A DNA stretch of 64,000 nt from Owenia fusiformis (lineage: Eukaryota; Annelida; Polychaeta; Sabellida; Oweniidae): assembly GCA_903813345.2 (NCBI GenBank), contig CAIIXF020000010.1, positions 12,033,181 to 12,097,180 on the forward strand. The letters run 5' to 3'. A program made the translations under genes and the position numbers. The notes under the pieces are model-generated. The model was not told where the DNA came from and searched no databases. It saw only the letters and a program-made list of their open reading frames with translations. This document shows positions 31,811-46,240 of the stretch, one piece after another. Within the stretch, counting starts at the first letter, position 1; each line of letters begins with the position of its first letter.

Positions 31811-34303
31811 GTAAGTGTGAGTTTTACCTCTGAATGCCTGTTTGTAAGAGTAATTTGGGCGAAAATTGGGTAAATTTCCGCCATTATTTTTTGAAACCGT
31901 ACAATTCGTTCAGTTTCGCCCAGTTTCCTCGACATTCGGGATATTAGAAGGATAACTAGTGTATCCAAGACTTTGCACATACAATGCTTTAAGCTTTAAA
32001 ACCATACGATCTTGATCTGGCGTTCTAAATGAGATAAATATTGGCAAAATATTTCAAAAATTTTGCTGTGTCAAGGTTGAACATTTTGTAAACACGACCA
32101 CGCGGTCTCCATTTGTTTTGTTATGTTTTCAATGCTGATGACCTTTTTCATCAACATTTATTGTTTGAAATTGAAAATTATTATGCTGTCCATACTAAGG
32201 ATGGGGAAAAGGGGTATGGGATTATCCAGTGTGCCCAGGTTCTGGAGTTGAAACAAAGCTTGTTTTGTCTTCCCATGTTCCATTCATCATGATGGCAGAC
32301 ATATTGCTTTTGGTTCAACTTGGGAGACACCCATTTTCAACCATCTTCTGTTGATCCGAGTCCATGGTCTCTATTTATGGGATAATGGATGGATATTTGA
32401 TGGGTATTTTTAAATTTTACAATACATATCATATTGCAAAATGCATATATTAGAGATCAAAACATTGTTTTGACTGATCAGCTGGTTTTGAGGTCAACCA
32501 GTGCGTGTTACATGCACTTTTGAACTTTTGTGATTGAATACTGACATCTTTATAGATCCTTGATAATAAATAAGTTATAAATATCATATGATCCTGTTAC
32601 TTCTATTTCTTTTTAATTAATTATGTATATATAAATTATGTTGAATTGATGATTCAAGGAATATCACAATTTGTCCGAGAACAGACAAGCAGATTTTAGA
32701 TACAAAATGGCTTCCCTCTTTGAACCCCATTTGTTCTTAAGAATCTTAGAAACACAATAGAATTAATTGCCAAAATATGAAAGTTTTATTGATAACTGTG
32801 AATGATCCAGATGTTGGAGAGAAGATGTAAAAATAACTTTATTATCTTTTTGTCAGACATTTCTGTCATATACATGATTGCTCTTGAAGTCATTGCCTGT
32901 CACCCCTCTGAATATTGATTTGTATTATTTAAAAGCTTGATCTGATGCAACTGATTGCATGAAGATAACAAAGTATTGAATATAACAAGAAAAATGATAT
33001 TTAAATGTCAATGAATAATAAATGATTTTATAGGACTCTACATATAGTCAATATTCGGATCGCTATAAACCAAGCATAGTTCCATTACAAGTAAACACTG
33101 ATTCTGTTCATTGTTTCATGTGTATTTTTTTTACAAGTGGTCATTAACAGAAACTTTGTTGGAGGTCAGTAACAGAAACTAGTTAAGTTAAGGATTCTTT
33201 AATTAATTGCTGTAACAATTCATATAATCGTATCATATTATCATTACATCACAAAATGTCTTGTTCTGACCCCCTGATCTATAGGGTTCTCAACAGGAAA
33301 TTTTTAAACCCTGGGTTTTTCGCTGCTTGACTACTCCTCCCCCATGAGAGATCAGAGATATCCTATTATTAGTATACTTTTCAAAATACTACTTTAGATT
33401 ATCACAATCACAATATACATTTCTAAAAGGTTTTTGACTTCATATAATTTGTTTGTATCTAGTTTTATGTATTTTCTCAAGAGCTTTACCACAAATAATT
33501 AATGTGACAAAAAAGAAAAATTAAGACTCAGGAAAAAACACTTTAGACTCCAGAGAAGCTATTAGACTCCGGAGCAAGCAGTTTTTATGACATTAGACTA
33601 TTGGAAATCTCCTGAGTCTAAACGCCAAGTGAGAACTGAGAACCCTGCCTTCAATAATAGATAGTATCTGAAACTGCATCAGTGTGACCAATTCTGAAAT
33701 TGTACTTATTGACTAGGAAAAGTCCTAAATGCGTCCTTGAAATTAGGGAAGGATCACCTTCCTTGGCACATTAATAGCTAGAGATCTGGGGGGACTAAAC
33801 AAAATGTCAAGGCTCGTTGAAGTTTTGAACTTTATTTTATATTTATTTGCCCATTGCATTAATTTGTCAAGGTCATTCTTGAGTGACAAAGCCTGTGATC
33901 AGAATCAGCATAAATATATAACTTGTTAAGAAATTATCAGAAAGTTTGTTAACAATCAAAAAGTTAAGTCCCAGGCACCCATCAATGGTAAATGGCATTT
34001 ATAATAGTTAATTAAGATGCCCTGGTTGATACTTTGTAGCATTCTACTGAGTTGTCTGTTATTTTTATTTGATTCATATTTATTTGATTATTTATATTTG
34101 AGGCTATTGTTATGCTTGAGAGGCTTCTTCTTCGTCTTGTAAAACTAAACAGTGACAACTAATACTCACAAAGAGGGCCTTGTAGGAGCATATTTACAAT
34201 CCCTTTATTTAATTATATCATATTTTACTGTTATGAATTAGATGCCAATATAGACAAATAAAGTGTTTTGGTTCAAATATTTGCATCTTTGTAATTATCT
34301 AAT

Positions 34304-34443
34304 CAGTAATCTCCCCAAGATTTTTTTCTCTGGGTGCATAATTCTCATTTTCACATTTCAGGCCAAAATTGATTTTTCTCATTTTCAATCTCAGGTGGGT
34401 GCTGGTGCTGCGCCCACTTGCTTTAATTCTGGGGAGAACACTG
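34304..34443 (+). mobile_element. Element F, copy 1
   Basis: Starts CAGTAATCTCCCCAAG and ends CTGGGGAGAACACTG, inverted termini, flanked by the 5-base direct repeat CTAAT on both sides. It is a deletion derivative of the longer copy at 59808-60860. Confidence 0.75.
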
Positions 34444-34650
34444 CTAATGCAGGTAAGCGTCATGAGGAAGTGTCACATCTAGAAGATAGTCAGATATTTA
34501 CAGCATATGATGGCATCAATTTATTCATTTACATGGTTATATTTTTTACAATGTTATACAACATGGAAAGTAACTCTAGATGGAAGTGTCAGATTTTTTA
34601 TTATTAATCAAGCTTCTGGTGTTGTCAGTGAATAATTCATTGTGCGTGCT

Positions 34651-35149
34651 TAAAGGACAACTGAAATAGCTTTTCTCAACTTGCAGCTACAAAAATGCGG
34701 TTTTCTCCTTTGTAAGCCCAACGTAGAGTTCTTGCGATAGTCATTATAAGATAAATGTTAGATAACTGCTAACGGTCATAAATAACGAAATAAAACTAAC
34801 TGATCAATCAAATTGGCCCCCACGTGATAAGTAACGTCATATACAAAATATAGCTTTGGTTTATTGGTTCCTTAGTAATCACAACGTCACGGCAACCATA
34901 GGATTGTAGTGTAAACCAAAACAAAACATTTTGGCATTATGACGTTATGGGCCATGTGGGGACCAGTGAGAGATCACGTGGGGGCCAATAACGTCACAAC
35001 CAATTCGAATATTGCTTATTAAGCAGCTATAACGATCGTTAGAGTGAAATAGTTTTCGCACTACTGATGAGAAAATATGTCCAAATACATTTATCAAAAA
35101 ATTATATTGATTCCTTTAGGTTAAAAAATACCATTTCATATCTGCTTTA
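34651..35149. mobile_element. Long palindromic element M
   Basis: The ends are an imperfect inverted pair (AAAGGACAACTGAAATAG and the complement of CATTTCATATCTGCTTTA). An inner pair, ATTGGCCCCCACGTGAT (about 34813-34829) and its exact complement (about 34974-34990), encloses a core with TAACGTCA-type motifs. It is non-coding. Confidence 0.65.
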
Positions 35150-37264
35150 ATAAAGCCATGTGATAGATTATGAGATTCTTCAAGAAAAAGCACATATAAA
35201 TCATAGTTTGAAGATTTTGTTATGTTAAGCCAAATCTTTTAAGGTTCTGTTTTAAGTGGAAGTTTACATAATTCTTTTTAAGTTTTTCCACATAGTTTTA
35301 TGTATACAGTGAATGTTTGGAGTATTTAGGGTGTTTAGTCTAATTCTCTGGAGCGAAAAAGTTGGAGATAATATTCGAATGATAAAAATGATATTTTCGT
35401 TATTCAAATATAATATCCACTTTGATTTATCATTTTTTCCCACCATCATAAAACTATTAAAATCAGTATTTTTGCTTTATTTCAGTATAATATATATATC
35501 ACAAAACAGATCATTTATATAATGCAAACTGAACAGATTCATGGCCAGATATTTTGTTTGGTAATGAGAATTTAATATTTGTTTTCTAATCCAATTATCA
35601 TTCTTATGTCAGGTTAAAAGTATGCTCATATTCTTCAAATGTTTAGTTGCGTCTTGTACTTTCTGATAACAGTGTGCGTTCTAAGTTGTTGAAATCTTAA
35701 ATTATTTCTCAGAAAGCCGCAGAAATGAAAACCTCTGGTGAATATACATGATCAAGTCAGATAATATCTCTCATTTTGTATATAGATAAGTCCCTATTAC
35801 AATAGTAATGAAGTAGTTCATACTGGTTTGATGTTTTATCTAAGACTAATAATGATGTCCCTCAAGTCCAGTTTCCACTTGTCACAAAAACTACCCAGAA
35901 TCCCCATAACAGCAATGTTACAGTTTTGATGCTGAAATGTCTTAAATATTCTCAAGTATTGGTCTCACGATACCATTTATTTTAAATGAATGAATTTCAA
36001 CAAACTTTCTCATGAAAAAATAAATCTTGCAGATTTGTTGAATTTTCTAGCAGAAATCAGTTGCTCCCCCCTACATTAATTTTTTCCGATTTGCAAGTTG
36101 TGGCCATAATGCCATCAGCCAAATTTATTTACATGATTACATGCATCAAAAGTATCAAGACTACTTCATAATATTTTAAATTTTTCCTTTCATTTCCAGC
36201 AATTTGCTCAATTTGTTTGCAATAATATGCAGAAGCTTTACTCGGAAATTGCATTGTTCCACACTTTTGTTTCACTAATTGATTGAAGTCAGTAACTTAC
36301 AATTAATAGCGACTAGACATGATAGCTCACTGATGTAAACCAATGTATAAACCAATAATGATAGAAAGCAATCTATGCACCGGTATACTTTATAATGGTA
36401 GTCTCAGTGGTGTTAATTGTTCGATTTCAACCTCTATTGTCTAAATAGAAGAGTCCTATGCATGCCAACCAGCTGGAAAATCATAACAAACCTGACCTTG
36501 GTTGATCTGCAGGGGGAGTATGGATAATCAATGGAACAGCTATCAATATTTGCTATATCCCAGACAGACAAAGCCAGTCATCCTATCTAGGTCATAGAAT
36601 GTTTAATTAATATCTGTATCCATCCTGTCAAATACTGAAGGGGGTGATTCACTGATTGTTCATGAATTTAAAGTAAAATTCTGAATACTGTAGTCTAAAT
36701 CTAGAATACCTGCTTAGTTGTATCATCTATGCTTATAGCTTAGTTGCTAGTCAATGCAGTATTATAGAGTGACTGACTCATTTTGTTTCAAATTCTATCG
36801 AACATGATATTTATGACAAATTTTTGACCCATCATTTATATTCTACCCTTTACATTTGTTTGACTTAGCTTCTTTAAAGCTTTGTTTATATTCTTGAATT
36901 CATGAAAAACCTCTTAACTAGCAGAGCCAACCTGATCTTGTCATTCTCATGAGGACATGTTACCATGGTTGATTTGAATTGATCTATGATGCAAACTGCG
37001 ATGGCTAGAGGCAGTAGGGCAGGGGTGGCTGAAAAATTGTCTTAAACTATCTAAAGATTATTTAATAACTTATACCTGTCCTCAGGGTACCAATTGTACT
37101 ATTTATTACTATAGTAAATCTTTGGGTTAATGAATTCAAAGCTTAAAAAACTGGTGTACAACATGTATGGCAACCTTTCTATGAGACATGGTTGGTGTGT
37201 AAGTCACATCTAGAATATTATGAAAATGCCATTGCCATATATAAGGTAGCTAAGAGGCGCTTCT

Positions 37265-37320
37265 CCACCGGTGATCCGCTCGATTACACTGGTTACCGAA
37301 ACGGATTGTTTCGGTAACAA
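37265..37320 (+). mobile_element. Partial copy of the 19.3 kb palindromic element
   Basis: It carries GGTGATCCGCTCGATTACAC, then GGTTACCGAAAC and TTTCGGTAAC, matching the left half and loop of 19279-19385 with the right arm lost. Confidence 0.6.
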
Positions 37321-37389
37321 AATCTTGGAACGTCGAAGGTACGATTTTTCTTTTTTCCTTATTTCACGCGTTGTAGGCAGAATCCCCAT

Positions 37390-37950
37390 TAGTGCCTTAC
37401 GGTAATGACGGGTTGTCCGCAGCGGCAGTAGATACTCTCAATTGCAGGCAATAAAATCTATTGCCGATAATCGCCACGCCGCTGCAACACGATGATTGGC
37501 ATTGGGATTCATTGTCAAATTTACAAAACAATGTTCGTTTAGAATGTTTTATCATGTATATTTCAATCTCCACATTTGAAGAGCTGCACAGCATTCGAAA
37601 AAGGCGGGAGGATAAGCAAAAACCTACCCACTTCTGTCAATCATCTCCCAGACTGCGAGATTTACTAATCACGTGACGTGAGATTTCGGCGAAGTAAAAA
37701 ACAACAAACACAAATAGTTTGATCACTTTTGATCGAATTCACTCTTTATTATCGTTTAAAAGACATGCCAACAATACACAATCACACATGAGATACACAA
37801 TTATATAATATATCCACTGCAGTTGATGTAAGCGGGAAATCAAGCTGAGAAATCGGCTTTGTTAAGGATTTTTCCAAATATTTTAACGGCATGGTAATGA
37901 ATGGAGGTGAAATTTACGGACAGTGGGATCCATTACCGTTGCAAGCACTA
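37390..37950 (+). mobile_element. hAT-type MITE B, copy 1
   Basis: Termini TAGTGCCTTACGGTAATG and the complement of CATTACCGTTGCAAGCACTA form the inverted repeats. They are flanked by a perfect 8-base target duplication, ATCCCCAT, at 37382-37389 and 37951-37958. An 8-bp duplication with TAGTG ends is the hAT signature. There is no transposase. A second copy lies inverted at 53202-54533. Confidence 0.88.
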
Positions 37951-40495
37951 ATCCCCATGACATTTTTTCTCACAAACGTATATCAGTATCATATGTTTTA
38001 GAAAATATACAAGGGTTGTCCCAGAAGTACATGTTTGCAAAAAATAGCTCAGAAGACAACAGAATCGTTGATTTAATTCCTCAGTTAAAAGTGCAGATCT
38101 TAACTGTATACAAATATGTACATTTTCTTAAACATATAATACTGAAACTCCCCCCCCCCCTCTTTTTATTGAACTCAGTTTGAGGAAGTATTAAGTACCC
38201 TGTGGAGACACGAGGATATACTTATCTGGCGGTCACTTTTAGAAATGTACCATATATACATGTAGTTTCAATTGTGTTTACAAGACTAGTAAAAAATTGT
38301 TTCTTTGAAGTCTTAGAGGTGTCACGGTTTCCCGATATTAGACCGAACTTCGGTCCAGATGTTTCGGTTCGGGACACGGGACAGAATGGGTTAATATCGG
38401 TTCGGTATCGGTACATTAATTCCTTCCCTAAAATGCATAAAAACGTGTATAAATAGCGAGGAACATTTTTCAGGAATCAAAAACATGACATACCTTTATT
38501 ATTATCTCATGAATGACATTGTTGATATTTTGGAACATTATCAACAGAGCCAGCCACAATAGTAGATTCACTATAAGATTGAAATTTCATCTTGTCTAAG
38601 ATGTTTATCACATGTAATCGTTATGATGTTTTTTACTCACACCACCCACACTAGATGGTGTTAGTATACTAATGTTCAGCATGCCATTGCATGTTAATAC
38701 ATACATTATCTTTTTAGGTCGTATTATAAATAGATCTCAATTACAGGCTGAATAGATATTAGCATCACTGTGTAGATGACCTTTAGCCTACACAGTATAG
38801 AAAGCTGATCTCTTCCAGTTGTGATAAGGTCACAAGACAAGCTGGTCCAAGCTAACAAGTACCACACATACACAAACATTGCTTAGGTTATCAAACTTAT
38901 CATACAGTATTTGGGTGCAGTGAGCTAGAACATGTGCATTATGTTCACCTTGCGAACATATTGGCTGTTTTTTGTGGTATGTCACATATTTTGATACTTG
39001 ATAGCCTATACCATTGACCAAACCTGGGTCATGTTGTATTTTTCTTTATTTGCAGTAAGGTTAGATTTACCTCTGCTGTACATCATGTACTGTACTAAAC
39101 TTATATGTTTCAGAACAGTTCTCTCTTTGATATAGTTGAAACTTAACATAATGTTTGTTTGTGCTAAGGTCAGACAGTATATGTACGTGTAGACACAATT
39201 TACAGCTGTCTGAAATAAGCCATAGCTAGACAGACGATAAATGCATACAGCACTCTGATTGGCTGATAACATTTCCCATGAGTCCTTGCTCATTTGAACC
39301 AATTATGGCCTCAGATCTCCAGTCTAAGCTTGTATTAAATTATACGCAATATACAGTAGCCATAGCCAAGGAGTTATCTATTTAGCAGTGAATCCTGTTA
39401 GTCCAAAATCTAGGATTTACTGAAGCTACAGACACATTATACACTTAAATACACGCTAGAGTATGGATACTAGAGTACATGAACATATAAAAATTGGATG
39501 TTACAGCTCACTGGGTTAGACATACTGACTCAGTACATAATAACATGGAAATAACTCTTGGCTCAGCGGGTATGTAAGAGGAGCAATCCCTGTCAGCTGA
39601 TCAGCAAATTACAACAAAAGCAATAGATGGATTATGTAGGCTGAATAGATTATGATAAAGTGTTATATATGTCAACACTGAGGCTGTTATGGGAGTTTGC
39701 TTTATACAAGTTGTACAGCTGATGAAATGTTTTGAGGAAGTAAGCCGTATATCATCACATGCTAGTATCCCAAGAGTGACAAGCCATAATTATATTCCTC
39801 CAGTTTGCTATGGTTCAAATGGATTACAATCAGATTTATACATTAAATAGTGTATATTACTATCTAAATAGCCTCTATTGTGTCAATAATGGATGCTATC
39901 ACAACAACCTAATGGATTAACCTTAAGCCTGGTGAATCAGTGCAGCAATCTAAAAGGACTAAATAGAACTGTTGTTGTTTCATAAGCATTATAGCTTGAA
40001 CATCAAACACGTATAAACACAGATTGATATTGATTGACAGGCTTGCCAACTGGTGGCACTATGGCTTCAAGTGTTATTATACAATATGCTATTATGGATA
40101 AAAAATAGAAAGCTGTCACATGTCTTTTGTTTACATTATACATGCTGCTTTTATAAGATTCTAGTTGTACCACATGAGATGTAACATGTCATCAGTGGAG
40201 ACATTCGTAACTGTCAAAAAACAAAATATGATGGCATACTTAAGGATGAAAGGATTTAATGAGCAAATAATGGGTCACCAATGATTAGCACTGTTTTTTA
40301 AATACTATGCTGTTATTTCTACCAAACAATATAAAAAGGTTGGATAACATTATATGCAAAAGAAATTGTTGATTGATCTGTATAAATAGTCATTGGATAA
40401 ACTCAGTGTGCTAGTTATTGGATAAACACAGTGTGTATGCTGCTTGGTATCTGTTTAACCGACTTACTGGTGCTGCTTTAAGTAGTGCTTTTTAG

Positions 40496-40654
40496 AGTGC
40501 CAATATTGATGTGTTCTGATGGTGCAGCATCAGGATTCTAGCATGCTTGATATGGACACATCGTCCGGGACTGAGGGGGATACCCTGTTAGCTAACAGGG
40601 CCCTATGGCTCAAGCATGAACAAGTTTCTTATGTTCAAAAAATGAAATTGAAAA
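40496..40654 (+). CDS. DYRK1: DYRK1 kinase, start-codon exon
   Basis: An acceptor (gctttttag) is followed by a short leader with an in-frame TGA at 40507-40509, then ATG at 40519. The frame MVQHQDSSMLDMDTSSGTEG continues through DTLLANRALWLKHEQVSYVQ to KMKLK and ends in phase 1 at a strong donor, A/gtaagt. The next exon (58516) starts in the matching phase, giving an R at the junction, which is why I join them. A second ATG at 40543 (MLDMDTSS) is an alternative start. The N-terminus is unlike the vertebrate DYRK1A start as I recall it, and its role is unknown. A perfect 18-bp palindrome lies at 40583-40600 inside the exon. Confidence 0.65.
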
Positions 40655-41227
40655 GTAAGTATACAACTTCCTCTTTGGTTGGCAATAGATGAGGTCATTG
40701 TCCATTCTTTCATTTTGACAGCATACATCTCAGAAATGAAAGCATATGCTTGCATAAATCACAAGCCAAACATCACGACCCAGCTATCTCTGAATTAATA
40801 GTTCATATCCCTCAAGTTAGATATAACAGCCTTATGTATTTGGTATTAATCATGTGCAATTTCATTCACAAAATATATCACAAATACCTGTGAGTTTGAA
40901 CACCACCCGGAAGTAAACACCTCAAGTGGACATTAGTTTTTATATTTCACATGTCTCCATTCATCCAAATTCAGAATCTATTATGTGAACTCTTATATGC
41001 CTGTCAATTAATACAAGTCCCGTTGAAAAATATGAATATAAAAATATACTCAAATCATTTTACAGTTTATGGCCTTGACATAGTAATGCATATGTCAATA
41101 TGATATATTGTGCTTCAGTGTATATGATTTATTGACATGGCATACATATCATGTTCAGTGTAATTCAGTGCATCAGAAGTACATCAATCCTATATTCTAG
41201 ATTGCTTCAAGCTGACACAATAGACAA

Positions 41228-41630
41228 GGTGGGAGTAGATGTAATCTTGATTTATGTAATTAAATATTCAAAATTCAGTCAAAGTGATGTAATATTTGAA
41301 ATCTGTTAGTAAAAGTCCATCAAGAATTATGGTTTTGAAAATTGACTTCTAGTTCGGGGTGATTCCCCATAGATCTCATGTTGTAAAATCACAAAAAGTT
41401 AAACATCTTTTCTTTTATTGGACAGATAACATTTTCTTTTAATGGGGATATTTTAATTTGCATAACTATCGTAAGATATATAAGGGTGATATGAAAATTG
41501 AACCACTAAAACAGATGAATATTAGGCTAAAGGGAATTTTCTACTATTATTATTATATACCCCCCATGCTATCTTACCTGAACGAGCCACTTGGTAGTGA
41601 AACAGGTAACTACCTACTCGCACCTGGATC
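41228..41630 (-). mobile_element. Element D, inverted copy
   Basis: The reverse complement of 8488-8935, with 'aattcagtcaaagtgatgt' near the left and 'ggtaactacctactcgca' near the right end. Confidence 0.65.
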
Positions 41631-44600
41631 ATTGCAGTTCCAATAGTTAGTATTGCACTAAGGGCACAAACAAAGTTTAAAACCCCCAAAAATAAATAAA
41701 ACAATGACAAAACTGTTTTGTAGGATTTAAATGTATGATTTGTAGGACAAAGATACACAGTAAAAGTATATATCCAGGCACTTTAATCCGAACACCTCTC
41801 AAATTAACACATTTTTTGATTTTTGAATCTTTTTTATCTTTTTCTACATTAAAAAAGTGGAAAGATGAATAACTGCAAATCTAAACACTTGGCCAGTCCA
41901 AGTGGTGTATGGATTAGACAGGTTTTACTGCACTTGGTTTAATATACTGAGAGTAGTTAGGTTGTGATGCTCTTAATAAAAAATCTTATTGATTACTCAT
42001 TGTATGTGATGATATAATCTTGAAAATACACTGGTAGTATACCTGGTTTATTGTTACACACATCCGGCCTTTACATATGTTGAATGATATAACACATTAG
42101 AAAAACGTGTCTGTTATGAGTCTATAAATACATATCTATCAGGAAGAGGAGGTGTTTTCTGTATAGTATAAGGCTGATTTGGTTGCTCAGGAAAGCAGGA
42201 TGTCCTGAAAAAACCCAGGTTCACACCATTATGATATTGTAGCAGACTGCTCAAAGTATAGGTTGTGCATCATCATCATTTGATTTTTTTGGTGAGAGTT
42301 GTTGCCTAGTCATTTCAACCATCATCACAACATACATGGATACTTTTTTCAAGCTGATCACAATAATAACATCTCCCGTTTCTGTTTTAAGTTGTTTTAG
42401 CAAATTAACTAGCATCTTATCATAACAGTGCTTGCACTTGTTACATATTATACCAGAAATGTATTGTTTTCATGGGAAATATCACACGCCGCCTGTCCCA
42501 TAGACAGTAGTAGCCCCTAGCCAAACTAATTTAATTGTTACATTACTGATATGTGCTATTAATTCAATAAATTAATTTAATAAAAAATATATCAGATAGT
42601 TTCTATCCATCCCGGAGGTATGGTAATTTTCTAGTTAGTATGCTGCTCACAGTGAGATGGCTTGAGAGTGGGCATAATATTACCTAGTCACTTCAGGCTG
42701 TTGTAGTTAGATAACCAACACAAACCTTGATAACATTTAGTCTCTTTGATGGTGCATACTAATTCTTTTGCACTGCCAGCAGTTTTAGTAGCTATAGAAT
42801 GGACTACATCTCTGTTGAACATTCAAGATGGGGTGATGTTGAACGGAAGCAGACAGGGTTGGCTATATATAGCATTTCGCTAACAGCTGTGGAGGTACTG
42901 GTCATGTTATGACGGCAGAGCATGATCAAATTCTCAAGTTATGTATTATGTCCCATTACTGCACATCTTTCATCTTAGATACTCTCTGGAATGTTTCCAT
43001 AGCAATCTCATTTGGAATCTGTTTTATTTTAATAGAAAATTCTAACTGAGATTCTGAATATTGTTATTGCCCATCAACGCATTTTAAGGCACATGTTTCC
43101 TCTGTATTTCTGATTGTTGCGAATATGAACATATTTCTCTTTAAAATATGACTCAAAAAACATGGTACAGGTAGAGCAAATTCTTTGCAAATAAACAAGC
43201 CATTTCAAAGCATGATATATTATGTACAACTGTAAGCATGGCTGTTTAGTGCAATCCTTGTGTGCTATGTATGCATCAGCTTTCTATTTGCCCTGGGAAT
43301 GACCTTTTATACCTACTGACCAGTACTAACCAGATCATTTGCCTTTCACCTGTTTGAGGAACATCTCTCCTGAGCATCTCCATTTATCAATCAATAGTCA
43401 TTAGTGGCGGATTGTTGCACATGCTGCCACATACTGGAGCATTTGCTCTGGTCAGTAGAACATAGATCTCCACTTACAGTTATCTAAGCACCCCGAGAGT
43501 ATATAGTTTCTTTTGAATCCAGGGAGTAAGGTCTTTTGCATTGTTTAGTGTATTGCATTGTTACAGATGACTGTTTCCTTTTGTTTATTGACAAGGGAGC
43601 AGATGTTTTTTATTTAATGTTATACCTGGAAATTTTTTCGATTCTAAATATTGATCATGTGCTATTTAATCATGTCATTGAACAAAACGCAGTGGATTCA
43701 GCTGTTAGTCCTCCCCATCTTTCCAAAAATGAAAATCATTGGTCTTCTTGCATGCCTTCTAGCATGCCCCCAATATACCTATTAGTGTGCATTTGATGTT
43801 TTCTGGTCTACTTACCAGGTTTCTTCTATCTTTTTTAATGAGGAAATAAAATACCTTGTCAAAATGCATGGAATGTTGGAAATTGTATATGTTTGTGAAG
43901 TATTTAGACTATGTTACATTGTATATGGACTGGTTTATTTGCTAGCTCAGTTTAATTACAAATAAATGGGTTTTAAGGTGTTGGAATTTGTTGGTTCCAT
44001 TTTTCAAGCAATTAACAGTTTGTTCATCATTACAGAATCTCACATGAGTGTTTTATAAGTGAAAACAGAGTTAACTGTAGTGCTAAACAAGCAAGTATAG
44101 TGCTTATGTGCATTTACTCTATTAACATTGTAGTACATAACTCAATTTTGTCTTATTGCTGTTGTCATTTTGTTCTAGACTCTTTTGTATTAAGAAATAA
44201 TTGCTCATAGAAAGAATTAAGTTTTGTTATTAGAAACTTAGAAGGAGAAATTATGTAACTTTTACTGAAACAGATTACATTTGAGCATTTAGTTTCAAAC
44301 CTTCATCATTGGGCCTGGATTCAAAATAGAATGTAATAGAGGTGCACATATTGAGAATATATCAGTGGTGCAAATGAAGGCAATGTCAAAGTCACATCCA
44401 TGACCTTAAATGAAAACACAGGGGGACTTGTACAAGTACATCTGTTTGGTTTGGTTTTATTACCTGCCCCTAGTCTTACCTCAGTCACTATATAAGCTCA
44501 TATCAAATAGAGAGCTTTGCATGTTAATCTACCGTCTACATATACTTATGTGCATTAACCAAAATTCACATAAAGTTACCTGGAAGATACATAAGAATTT

Positions 44601-45574
44601 CACCTGCCTTTTCTGTGTTGGATTGTGTTATCAATGTTGACCATGACAAAAACTGCAAGAAGTTTATGTCATCAATTTGTAGGATTTACTTTTAGGTCAT
44701 ACAAGTTGAATGGAATTATTTTGTTATTATAGGATATTTTGTCTCGAATTCCAGTTCTCAAAATAGTTTACTTTTATGCATATGTTTATGAGAGGTTAAT
44801 TTTCGAACATACACACCCTATCTTCGGGGCGGGGCTGCTAAACTGTAATATAGTCTGTACTAGGCCAGAGGGTAGTTTATAACTAGACTCTGCACACAGG
44901 TTATTCTACAGTTGGTATCTCTTCAGGAACTTGACACATATACAATGAGACTCATATTATTGCATCACCTATTAAGATGACAGCAAATATTATGTTATGT
45001 ATTGCATTATGTTATCAAACATATTTTCTAGCTACTCTTATTTTATATTTTGATATGAAGTAGGTTTCTGAGGTGAATTTGTTATCTTCAAATTATATTA
45101 ACTTAACTGTATAAATGTATAGAGTTTGTACTTAAAGTTTGATAAGACAAACTCATTGACAGTTAAAACTTGATAAGTTTGAAAATGTTTCAAAGTTCAT
45201 GTTTAACCTTAGAGAGATTTTAAAACACAGACATATATTTAAGTCACATGCTATACTCATGGCTCTCTCTTAAACAATTTCTGAATGAATGAACAGTTTC
45301 ATTCATACTTTTTAATCATGCTGAATAACATCTTTGTTATCAACTCTTTTTATGTGTATCGCATTTTTATGTGCTTTTTGGGTCATACTCTGAATTACTG
45401 CAGTGCTAGACATTATTTCCTTGTATCAGATCTATGTGTACAACATGTAATTGTATTTTTGAATTGGTTGATCAAACATCTACTTTAGAATATTCATTTT
45501 CATTATTTCATGGTTCTTAAAGGGCTTTTTTGTAAGTACTGTCTACTACTGTGTATAAATTAGTTTGAAGTTTG

Positions 45575-45680
45575 ATTGTTAAAGTCTTCAACTTTTTTGT
45601 GGATGGTGTTTGGCAGCAGTTGTTGTACTTGGTGTCTGTAACAAATGGTGGGTAGTGACATTTTGCATGTTACCTTATTT
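45575..45680 (+). repeat. Dispersed repeat P, copy 2
   Basis: Resembles 26715-26830 ('gatggtgtttggcagcagttg', 'gtaacaaatggtgggtagtga'). Confidence 0.4.
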
Positions 45681-46206
45681 TGCTTTAGTTCAGTAACTGA
45701 AAGAAACGTCCACATTATTAATGTACTAATAATAGCATTGAATATATTGATCATGACAAAAATATTTAAATTTTCTTTCTTTAATGTTGTGTTATTTCAA
45801 TGGAATCATCCTCAATTCACCATCTTACAGTTGTTTTGTACTCATGTTTTCCTTCCATCTTCATTCTAATTATATTCTCATGCTGAAATTGGCTCTAGTG
45901 ATTCATGCTTTGATTGTTCATTATGACCAATCCAATCTCTGCTCTGAGGTGACCTGTTAATAATAGGTAAATAAACCTTGGGCTTGTTTCATCTTCTTCA
46001 TGTGCTTACATTTTTTAGATTCTTGAATGATTATATATAAAACATGTGTAGTATATCACCTTGACATCCTAAATGTAAATAAAACAAGAAAATACTCTCA
46101 CAAGAATTTCTTACATATACAGAGGCTGTTAATTGTATTGATTAACACTCTATTTTTAAAGTGGTTTGTGTAAAAAGGTAAAATAAATTGATCTTTTTTT
46201 CATTTG

Positions 46207-46240
46207 TAAGTCACACACGCACACACACACACTCACACAC
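46207..46240. repeat. (CA)n microsatellite
   Basis: An imperfect ACAC tract broken by single G and T substitutions. Confidence 0.85.

Larger units (their letters stand above)
31811..40495 (+). other. Inferred DYRK1 5' intron
   Basis: Non-coding by inspection. Within it are element M (34651-35149), element F copy 1 (34304-34443) and hAT MITE B copy 1 (37390-37950). It also contains a diverged palindromic stretch near 38330-38420 rich in 'cggttcgg' and AT-rich filler. None of the short open frames has support. Confidence 0.4.

Noticed and set aside
31645-31980. 111-codon minus-strand ORF
   Set aside because: It overlaps the CpG-richer putative promoter and first exon of DYRK1, where stops are rarer. 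There is no recognisable domain and no splice support.
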